A program made the translations under genes and the position numbers. From positions 496,001 to 560,000 of the forward strand of contig NZ_PVTF01000001.1 of assembly GCF_003002815.1 (NCBI RefSeq): 64,000 bases of DNA. The letters are read 5' to 3'. The notes under the pieces were generated by a model, which searched no databases, was not told where the DNA came from, and saw only the letters and a list, made by a program, of their open reading frames with translations. This DNA comes from Umezawaea tangerina. GTDB taxonomy: Bacteria; Actinomycetota; Actinomycetes; Mycobacteriales; Pseudonocardiaceae. Below, one piece after another: positions 1 to 6,110 of this stretch (its first letter is position 1; every line of letters starts with the position of its first letter).

Positions 1-912
1 GACGAGTGGGCCGCCTCCGAGTGCGGGCTCGTCGACCTGCCCCGCCGCGCGGGCGCCTACCTGGTCTGCACCCGGCCGCCCGCGGAGCACGTGTGGCGGG
101 AGGCGTTGGCGTTGGGGCTGGAGCGCGTGGTCGAGCTCCCCGCGGGCGACCAGTGGCTGGTAGGTGCGCTGGCCGACCTGGCGGAAGGGCCGCCCAGCGG
201 TGAGGGGCGGGTGGTCGCCGTCCTCGGCGGTCGCGGTGGTGCGGGCGCCTCCGTCCTCGCCGCCGCGTTGGGCCAAGCCGTCCTCAGCTCGGGTGGTCAG
301 GGCCTGCTCGTCGACTGCGACCCGTTGGGCGGCGGTTTGGACCTGACGTTGGGCGACGAGTCCCACGAGGGCCCGCGCTGGCCGGAGCTGCACCTCTCCG
401 GTGGCCGCGTGGCCGCCTCCGCCCTGCACTCGGCCCTGCCCGGCCGCACCGGCAAAGGCGGCAGGCTGACCGTCCTCTCCTGCGACCGCGACGGTCCCGG
501 TCCGGAACCCGACGCCGTGGCCGCTGTCGTCGAGGCGGGGCGCAGAGCGGGAGAGACCGTCATCTGCGACCTCCCGCGCCACCTCACCGCCTCCGCCCTC
601 GCCGCCCTCACCCGCGCCGACCTCACCGTCCTGGTCGTCCCCGCCGAGGTCCGCGCCTGCGCCGCAGCCAAACGCGTGGCCCACCAGCTCATCTCCCACG
701 GCGCCACCCTCGGCGTCGTCGTCCGCGCCCCCGGCCCGACCGGCCTGCGCGGCAAGGAGATCGCCGACACCATCGGCGCCACCCTCCTCACCTCCATGCG
801 CCCAGAACCCCGCCTCGCCTCAGCGCTCGACAACGGCCGCTTCCCCACCGCCACCCGCGGCCCCTTGGCCCGTGCCGCCACCGCCGTCCTGGCAGCACTC
901 CACGCCGACTGA
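1..912 (+). CDS. ssd: Septum-site-determining/CpaE-like ATPase, 5' end cut by window
   Basis: The reading frame is open from base 1, so the N-terminus lies outside the window; 303 residues are visible. It is a ParA/MinD-fold, CpaE-like protein of actinobacterial Tad loci (Ssd, Rv3660c type), expected to position or regulate the pilus machinery or septum. The nucleotide-binding loop reads GGRGGAGAS around residue 80 of the visible part, a deviant form in which the lysines of a classical KGGxGKS loop are missing, as is usual for this subfamily. Later ICDLPR and VLVVPAEVRA segments match the switch II and beta-strand regions of the fold. It stands at the head of a complete tadA-tadB-tadC-DUF4244-tadE series. 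A GTG at 91 is only an internal start candidate. Confidence 0.85.
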   Translation, partial: DEWAASECGLVDLPRRAGAYLVCTRPPAEHVWREALALGLERVVELPAGDQWLVGALADLAEGPPSGEGRVVAVLGGRGGAGASVLAAALGQAVLSSGGQGLLVDCDPLGGGLDLTLGDESHEGPRWPELHLSGGRVAASALHSALPGRTGKGGRLTVLSCDRDGPGPEPDAVAAVVEAGRRAGETVICDLPRHLTASALAALTRADLTVLVVPAEVRACAAAKRVAHQLISHGATLGVVVRAPGPTGLRGKEIADTIGATLLTSMRPEPRLASALDNGRFPTATRGPLARAATAVLAALHAD

Positions 913-1267
913 CCGCTTTCCCGACTCCGCGCTCGCATTCCCCGCGCCCCGGTCCGTCGCATCCGGTCACCCGGTGGCGGGAGCCTCCTCGTTTCCCATT
1001 GCTGCCAACAACTTCCGTCCAGTCCGAGGTAGCCGACCGAGCGAACCGGTCGCACCCGACACCTACTGCGTTGAGGCAACGGCGTTGATCCCACCCGGCT
1101 TGCCGGGGTGCGTTTCCGACGCCCCAAGCACTTCCCGTCCCACCGGCCACTGAGGCCCAAGTCCTACCCCAGCACCGAGGTCGCGCGACGCGCCGCTTCG
1201 GTCCGAAAAGGGTCGCGGGCGCTTCCCCGAGAGCGCCCGCGACCCGCCCAACCCCGAGGAGTCCGTC
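913..1267. other. Intergenic stretch between ssd and tadA
   Basis: This 355-base gap has no credible gene: the short frames crossing it lack the strong third-position GC bias of the neighbours. Its only clear structure is the 14-bp hairpin listed at 1210-1245. A ribosome-binding site (gaggag) for tadA lies at its right end. Confidence 0.6.
1210..1245 (+). terminator. Perfect 14-bp GC-rich hairpin in tadA leader
   Basis: Arms 1210-1223 and 1232-1245 are exact reverse complements with an 8-base loop. No T-run follows and the tadA ATG is only 22 bases downstream. It may be an intrinsic terminator for ssd, or a structure in the tadA leader that limits readthrough or translation. The sequence cannot separate these. 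Confidence 0.5.
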
Positions 1268-2422
1268 ATGACCGCTGATCTGGTCGAGCGCGTCCGCCGC
1301 CGTCTCGCGACGAGCCGGGCCGAGCTGACCTCGGCCGCGGTGGCCGAGGCGGTGAGGGGCGAGGCGGGTGGTGTGCTGGGGGACGCCGAAGTGCTGTCCG
1401 CGCTGACGTTGCTGCGCCAGGAGTTCACCGGCGCGGGTCCGCTCGACCCGCTGCTGGCCGACCCGGACACCACCGACGTCCTGGTGACCGGTCCCGACGA
1501 CGTGTGGGTCGACGGCGCGCAGGGCTTGCACCGCACCGGGATCACCTTCCCGGACGAGGCCGCCGTGCGCAGGCTCGCGCAGCGGCTTGCGGTGGCCGCG
1601 GGGCGCAGGCTCGACGAGGCGGTGCCCTACGTGGACGGTTGGCTCTCCGGCTCCGGTCCGGCGGGCCGGGTGCGGTTGCACGCCGTGCTGCCGCCCATCG
1701 CCGCCTCCGGCACGTGCCTGTCGCTGCGCGTCCTCCGCCCGGCCGTGCACGACCTGGCCGAGCTCCGCTCCCGCGGCACCTTCGACCAACCAACTGCCGA
1801 CTTGCTCCGCGCGATCGTCGAAGCCCGCCTGGCGTTCCTCGTCACCGGGGGCACCGGCTCGGGCAAGACCACGTTGCTGGCGGCGCTGCTCGGCTGCGTC
1901 CCGCACACCGAGCGCGTGCTGTGCGTGGAGGACGCGGGGGAGCTGCAACCGCAGCACCCGCAGGTGGTCCGCCTGCTGGCCAGACCGGCCAACATCGAGG
2001 GTGCGGGGGAGGTGGCGGTCCGCGAGCTGGTCCGCCAGGCCCTGCGGATGCGGCCGGACCGGATCGTCGTCGGCGAGGTGCGCGGTGCCGAGGTCTGCGA
2101 CCTGCTGGCGGCGCTCAACACCGGCCACGACGGCGGCGCCGGCACGTTGCACGCCAACTCCCCGGCCGAGGTGCCCGCCCGCCTGGAAGCGCTGGCGGCG
2201 CTGGGCGGCCTGGACCGGACCGCCCTGCACAGCCAGCTCGCCGCCGCGGTGCAGGTGGTCCTGCACATGCGCCGAAGTCCCGACGGCAGCCGCCAGCTGG
2301 CGGAGATCGGCGTGTTCGAACGCCGCATGGACACGCTCCTGGTCCGCACCGCCTGGCACCGCGAACGCGACCGACAAGCAGCCTGGCCCGTCCTGCAGAC
2401 CCTGCTGGGACGGCACCGATGA
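1268..2422 (+). CDS. tadA: Tad secretion ATPase TadA/CpaF
   Basis: This is the hexameric cytoplasmic motor ATPase of a Tad (tight adherence) type IV pilus-like system, predicted to drive extension or secretion through TadB/TadC in the inner membrane. The 384-residue protein has the CpaF N-terminal domain, Walker A GGTGSGKTT near residue 200, acidic Walker B-like segment RIVVGEVRGAE near 265 and the downstream GTLHANSP histidine box, all intact. The ATG follows a good gaggag site. Its stop overlaps the tadB start (ATGA), implying translational coupling. It corresponds to the helicase-neighbourhood TadA family of actinobacteria (Rv3659c position). Confidence 0.93.
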   Translation: MTADLVERVRRRLATSRAELTSAAVAEAVRGEAGGVLGDAEVLSALTLLRQEFTGAGPLDPLLADPDTTDVLVTGPDDVWVDGAQGLHRTGITFPDEAAVRRLAQRLAVAAGRRLDEAVPYVDGWLSGSGPAGRVRLHAVLPPIAASGTCLSLRVLRPAVHDLAELRSRGTFDQPTADLLRAIVEARLAFLVTGGTGSGKTTLLAALLGCVPHTERVLCVEDAGELQPQHPQVVRLLARPANIEGAGEVAVRELVRQALRMRPDRIVVGEVRGAEVCDLLAALNTGHDGGAGTLHANSPAEVPARLEALAALGGLDRTALHSQLAAAVQVVLHMRRSPDGSRQLAEIGVFERRMDTLLVRTAWHRERDRQAAWPVLQTLLGRHR

Positions 2423-3237
2423 ACGGCGGGTACCCGATGACCTCCCTGAGCCTCGCCACCCTGGCCACCGCACTGCTGGTCCTGCCCGCGTCGGCCGCGA
2501 CCCGCCGACTGCGCGCCCTGGCACCGCCCGACCACCGCCTGACCCGCAGACCGCACCGATCGGTCGTCGTGGTCACGTGCTGCGTGCTCGTCGGTCTGGT
2601 GGGCGGACCGGCGAGCCTCGTCGCCACCGCGCTGATCGGCACGGTGCTGTGGCGCGCGGGCCGTTCCCGAGCCGAGCGGCGGTCCCGGTTGGCGGCCACG
2701 GCCACGATCGCGGCGGGCCTGGCGGCGTTCGTGGCGGAGCTCAAGGCCGGGGCGCACCCGGCCGCGGCGGCCTCGGGTGCCGCGCAGGACTCCGAGGAAC
2801 CGGCCACCACGGTGCTGACCACCATCGCGTCGACCGCTCGCCTGGGCGGGGACGTCGACACGGCCCTCACGACCCTCGCCGCCACGAGACCGGAGCTGAC
2901 CGCGGCGCTGGGACCGCTCACGCGGGCGTGGTCGCTGTCGGACAGCCACGGCGTCCCGCTGGCCGACGTGCTCGACGCGGTCCGCCGCGACCTGGAACGC
3001 CGGGTCTCGTTCGCCGCGCAGGTCAAGGCCCGCATGGCGGGACCGGAGGCCAGCGCGGCGATCCTCGCCGCCCTCCCGGCCCTCGGGGTGCTGCTCGGCG
3101 AGCTGAGCGGCGCCCACCCGCTGCACGTCCTGACCTCCACCACGGCGGGCCAGGTCCTCCTGGTCCTAGGCGCACTGCTCATCTCCGCCGGCCTGCTGTG
3201 GAGCGCGAGGCTCACCGACCAGGCGGTCCGGTCATGA
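2419..3237 (+). CDS. tadB: TadB-like inner-membrane platform protein
   Basis: This is a type II secretion F (GspF/TadB) family membrane protein, 272 residues, which with TadC forms the platform on which TadA acts. Visible are N-terminal hydrophobic segments (about residues 10-25 and 45-75), a cytoplasmic helical region with the LGGDVDTAL and LSDSHGVPLADVL segments typical of the domain, and a C-terminal pair of membrane helices. The ATG at 2419 overlaps the tadA stop; an alternative ATG lies at 2437. Its own stop overlaps the next start by ATGA, so tadA-tadB-tadC is probably one translationally coupled unit. Confidence 0.85.
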   Translation: MNGGYPMTSLSLATLATALLVLPASAATRRLRALAPPDHRLTRRPHRSVVVVTCCVLVGLVGGPASLVATALIGTVLWRAGRSRAERRSRLAATATIAAGLAAFVAELKAGAHPAAAASGAAQDSEEPATTVLTTIASTARLGGDVDTALTTLAATRPELTAALGPLTRAWSLSDSHGVPLADVLDAVRRDLERRVSFAAQVKARMAGPEASAAILAALPALGVLLGELSGAHPLHVLTSTTAGQVLLVLGALLISAGLLWSARLTDQAVRS

Positions 3238-3791
3238 CCCTCCTGCTGCTCGCCCTCGCACTCCTCGTGCTGCCGTCCCGCTCCTCGGCACTGGCCCGGC
3301 TGCGCCCGCCGACGGCGAAGCCGGAACGACCACCCCGCCCGGCGGCCGACGACCCGCTCGCCGCGGCGGCGAGCTGGGACCTGCTGGCGGCCTGCCTGCG
3401 CGCCGGACTGCCGGTCGCGAACGCGGTCCGCGCGATCGTCGACGGCCTGCCACCACCGGCCGCGGCCGCCCTGCGCCAGGTCGGCGACCTCCTGGCACTG
3501 GGCGCCGACCCGGTGACCGCGTGGGCACCCGCCCTCGCGAACCAGGACACCGCCGCACTGGCCCAGGGCGCCCGGCGCACCGCCCGCTCGGGTACCGCAC
3601 TGGCCGCGCTCGCCGCCGACCTGGCGGTCCGGGTCCGCGAACGCACCGCCGACCAGGCCGAGGCCCGCGCCCAACGCGCGTCGGTTCTGGTGGCCGGCCC
3701 GCTCGCCGCCTGCTTCCTCCCGGCCTTCCTCTGCCTCGGCGTCCTGCCGGTCGTGCTCGGCCTGGCCGACCGCCTCACCGCCACCTGGTGA
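3234..3791 (+). CDS. tadC: TadC-like inner-membrane protein
   Basis: This is a second GspF-like protein, 185 residues, shorter than TadB as expected for actinobacterial TadC. It begins with a hydrophobic helix (TLLLLALALLVLP). A central four-helix region (WDLLAACLRAGLPVANAVRA) and a C-terminal hydrophobic helix pair follow. The ATG overlaps the tadB stop. It is expected to pair with TadB in the cytoplasmic membrane as the pilus assembly platform. Confidence in the family is good; the exact partner arrangement is inferred from Tad loci in general. Confidence 0.83.
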   Translation: MTLLLLALALLVLPSRSSALARLRPPTAKPERPPRPAADDPLAAAASWDLLAACLRAGLPVANAVRAIVDGLPPPAAAALRQVGDLLALGADPVTAWAPALANQDTAALAQGARRTARSGTALAALAADLAVRVRERTADQAEARAQRASVLVAGPLAACFLPAFLCLGVLPVVLGLADRLTATW

Positions 3792-3827
3792 CAGAAACCC
3801 CTGCCCGACAACCGAAAGCGAGCCGCC

Positions 3828-4007
3828 ATGTACCGATCGATCCACGCCGCCCTCGACGACGACAGCGGCATGACGACCGCCGAGTACGCGCTCGGCACCC
3901 TGGCCGCGGCCGCACTGGCCACCGCGCTCTACCTGGTGGCCAGCAGCGACGCCGTGTCCGCCCTGCTGAGGTCGTTGCTGGACCGCGCGCTCTCGGGCAT
4001 CACATGA
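3828..4007 (+). CDS. DUF4244 Flp-pilin-like small protein
   Basis: This short gene of 59 residues was found by reading between tadC and tadE. The product starts MYRSIHAALDDDSGMTTAEY and continues into one hydrophobic helix. The GMTTAEYAL motif is the classic Flp-pilin/DUF4244 prepilin processing region, with Gly before Met and Glu at position +5 of the mature protein. It is therefore the likely pilin subunit of this Tad system, cut by a TadV-type prepilin peptidase that is not encoded in the window. The ATG is 36 bases after tadC, and the stop overlaps the tadE start (ATGA). It occupies the Rv3656c position. Confidence 0.88.
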   Translation: MYRSIHAALDDDSGMTTAEYALGTLAAAALATALYLVASSDAVSALLRSLLDRALSGIT

Positions 4008-4351
4008 GCCGACCCGACGACCGGGGTACCGCCACGGTCGAGGCGGCCCTCGTCATCTTCAGCCTCGCCCTGGTCCTCGGCCTCGGGTCCGCGGCCGTCG
4101 TCGCGGTCGTCGACCAGCTCCGCTGCACCGACGCCGCCCGCGAAGCCGCCCGCCTCATCGCCCGCGGCGAACCGGCACGAGCCGAGTCCGTCCTCACCAC
4201 CATCGCCCCGTCCGGCGCCCGGCTCGAGGTCAGCACCGACGGCGACACGGTCCGGGTCGCCGTCACCTCGACGCCCGCGAACGGCCTGCTGCCGGGCGTC
4301 CACCTCAAGGCCACCGCCTACGCCGTCCTGGAACCGACCACCGACGACTGA
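4004..4351 (+). CDS. tadE: TadE-family pseudopilin
   Basis: The 115-residue protein has the short N-terminus DDRGTATVEAALV, which is the TadE pseudopilin signature (G followed by TATVEAA). One membrane helix (about residues 17-38) and a small periplasmic/extracellular domain with a single Cys follow. TadE-type minor pilins are processed like prepilins and join the Tad pilus. It is translationally coupled to the DUF4244 gene upstream. Length and position match Rv3655c-like proteins. Confidence 0.87.
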   Translation: MSRPDDRGTATVEAALVIFSLALVLGLGSAAVVAVVDQLRCTDAAREAARLIARGEPARAESVLTTIAPSGARLEVSTDGDTVRVAVTSTPANGLLPGVHLKATAYAVLEPTTDD

Positions 4352-4417
4352 TCCGCGCGGCAGAACACCGCACGAGAACGACCGCGAGAACAGCACCGCA
4401 TAAGAAGGAGGAAGGAA

Positions 4418-5200
4418 GTGCCGAACATGGCGGACGACCGCACGGCGAACGGCAGCAGGCTGTGCGGCCGAACTCATGGCCGCACTGCCAACGGCAGCAG
4501 GGCGAACGTCCGAACAGCCGGCCGCACGGCGAGCGGCACCGAGCTGTTCAGCCGAACATCCGGACGTGCGGTCAACGGCGGCACGACGCGCGGTCGAACA
4601 GCCTGCCGTCCGGTGGGCGACCGCCTGACAGTTGACGGTAATGCGGACGATCAAGGACCTGCCCACCCCGAGCCGGACGACCGCTTGCCGAACCACCTGA
4701 GGAACGACTGGCCGGCCCGCCGGGCGGATGGCGGGCCGCAGGACCGGCCGGACGACCACCGGCCGGACCAGCAACCGGAACACCCACCGGACCAGCAGCC
4801 ACACCAACACCCTGACCACGAGCCGGGTCACCAGCTGGACCGCGAGCCGCACCAACAGCCGAACCAGCCGGACGACGCCGGTGTGGCGACGGTGATCGGC
4901 GTGGCCTGCATCGCGGTGTTCGCCCTGCTGGCCGTGTTCGGCATCCGCCTCGGCACCCTCGTCGTCGAACGCCACGAGGTCGCGGCGGCGGCCGACTTAG
5001 CAGCGTTGGCCGCCGCCGCCCACCTCCCCGACGGTGTTGTGGGGGCCTGCGACCGGGCGCGGTGGGTCGCCGAGCGGATGGGCAAGCGGTTGGGCGGGTG
5101 TGCGGTGAGCGGTTGGGAGGTCGTGGTCCGGGTGGACGGGGTCGGGTCGGTGTTCGGTACGCCGAGCGTTCGGGCGCGAGCGGGGCCGGCTGAAGGGTGA
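4418..5200 (+). CDS. TadE-like secretion protein with long disordered N-terminal extension
   Basis: This protein of 260 residues has a C-terminal third that is recognisable as the Rv3654c-type TadE/TadG-like protein: DDAGVATVIGVACIAVFALLA, one membrane helix, then an ERHEVAAAADLAALAAA segment. The first 150 residues are not family-typical. Residues 5-60 are degenerate copies of a GRTANGSR motif, and residues 75-150 are almost only Asp, Pro, Gln, His, Glu and Arg. The GTG start at 4418 has a very strong site (aaggaggaagga), which argues that the extension is translated. If it were not, translation would have to start near residue 150, where no good site is seen. It probably works with TadE at the membrane; the extension's role is unknown. 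Confidence 0.72.
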   Translation: MPNMADDRTANGSRLCGRTHGRTANGSRANVRTAGRTASGTELFSRTSGRAVNGGTTRGRTACRPVGDRLTVDGNADDQGPAHPEPDDRLPNHLRNDWPARRADGGPQDRPDDHRPDQQPEHPPDQQPHQHPDHEPGHQLDREPHQQPNQPDDAGVATVIGVACIAVFALLAVFGIRLGTLVVERHEVAAAADLAALAAAAHLPDGVVGACDRARWVAERMGKRLGGCAVSGWEVVVRVDGVGSVFGTPSVRARAGPAEG

Positions 5201-5400
5201 GGTGGGGTGGCCGCGATGAACGGTCATCCATCCACGGTGAGCGGACTCACACGCGGGCTGTTTCCGAGGTGAAGGTGGGACGAACGTTCGGCGGACAGTT
5301 CTGCCGGCCGCTGTTCGGGGATCGTTCGCCGTGCCATTCCGACCAGTTGTCGACAGGGAGTTACATCCGAGGCGGGTCATGCCGTTAATTGGAGTAGCGG

Positions 5401-5436
5401 CACCGACGCGGTGTCCGGCAACACCGACACAGTGTC
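5401..5436. promoter_or_regulatory. Tandem 15-bp repeats, possible operator
   Basis: Two copies of a 15-bp element (caccgacRcRgtgtc) begin at 5401 and 5422, exactly 21 bp apart (two DNA turns), with 13 of 15 positions identical. Each has inverted CACCG/CGGTG-like symmetry. They lie 30 bases upstream of the chosen prim-pol start. Spacing and symmetry suggest a dimeric regulator; the identity of that regulator is unknown. Confidence 0.4.
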
Positions 5437-5465
5437 AGTGTTTACGCAGTTGGAGGCGACAGAGC

Positions 5466-6110
5466 ATGGAGTGGTCGGATAGCTGGCGCGGGGCCTTCCG
5501 CATCGAGCTGCGGGCAGAGGCAGTGGGCCTCGCGTGGCACGGGTGGCCTGTGCTGCCGGGTACCTATCCGGCCGGTTCGCAGAGCGGTTCGGTCCAGTGG
5601 GCCGGACGCGGCGGTGTGGACACCGACGGTCCGGTGCCGGTGCACCGCGACTGGCAGGAGCGCATCGGTACCAAGCCGGAGCAGGTCGCCGCGTGGTGGA
5701 CCGGCCGGTCCTACAGCGTGCTCGCCGCCACCGGCCACGTGCTGGACGCCATCGAGGTGAGTGCCGACCTCGGTCGCCGTGCCGCCATGGCGCTGCGCAC
5801 CATCGGTCTCCCGGTGCCGATCGTCGCCACCCCCGCGGGCCAGTGGATGTTCCTGGTCGAGTCGGGCCAGGCGCTGCGGGCCGATCTGGCCGCGCACAAC
5901 GACATCCGCCTCTACGGCAAGGGCGAGTACATCGCGCTGCCGCCGTCCCCCGTGCAGCACGGTGTCGTGCACTGGCGCGTCAAGCCGCAGATCTGCGGCT
6001 GGCAGCTGCCGGTCTCGCGCATCGTGCAGGACGCGCTCGTCGAGGCCGTCCAGATGCCTTCGCTGTTCGAGTCCAACGCTCAGCGGCTGGTCGCCGCCGA
6101 ACTGGGCTGA
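5466..6110 (+). CDS. Prim-pol (DNA primase/polymerase)-like protein, catalytic residues apparently lost
   Basis: This 214-residue protein resembles the bifunctional primase/polymerase N-terminal fold. It opens with the ALAYA-like helix and a WPVLPGTYP strand. A WWTGRSYSVLAATGHVLDAIEV region, a GLPVP(I/V)...TPAGQWMFLV strand pair and DIRLYGKGEYIALPPSP near the end follow. In active family members the middle region carries a DxD metal motif and an sxH motif. Here the equivalents read IEV and GQW, so polymerase activity is doubtful. The ATG at 5466 follows ggaggcg at good spacing; in-frame upstream starts at 5331 and 5379 exist but lie in poorer coding sequence. Its 3' end overlaps the convergent helicase gene by 31 bases. 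Confidence 0.62.
   Translation: MEWSDSWRGAFRIELRAEAVGLAWHGWPVLPGTYPAGSQSGSVQWAGRGGVDTDGPVPVHRDWQERIGTKPEQVAAWWTGRSYSVLAATGHVLDAIEVSADLGRRAAMALRTIGLPVPIVATPAGQWMFLVESGQALRADLAAHNDIRLYGKGEYIALPPSPVQHGVVHWRVKPQICGWQLPVSRIVQDALVEAVQMPSLFESNAQRLVAAELG

Noticed and set aside
913-1267. Short forward frame (872-1153) between ssd and tadA
   Set aside because: No coding bias or recognisable product; it partly overlaps the end of ssd.
4430-4600. Possible CRISPR-like array in the TadE-like gene
   Set aside because: Repeats are short, degenerate and in frame as GRTANGSR codons. There are no constant repeats with unique spacers and no cas genes.
5331-5465. N-terminal 45-residue extension of the prim-pol-like gene
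   Set aside because: It lacks a good ribosome site, its sequence is Arg/Cys/Pro-rich and unlike the fold, and it would place the tandem operator in coding DNA.
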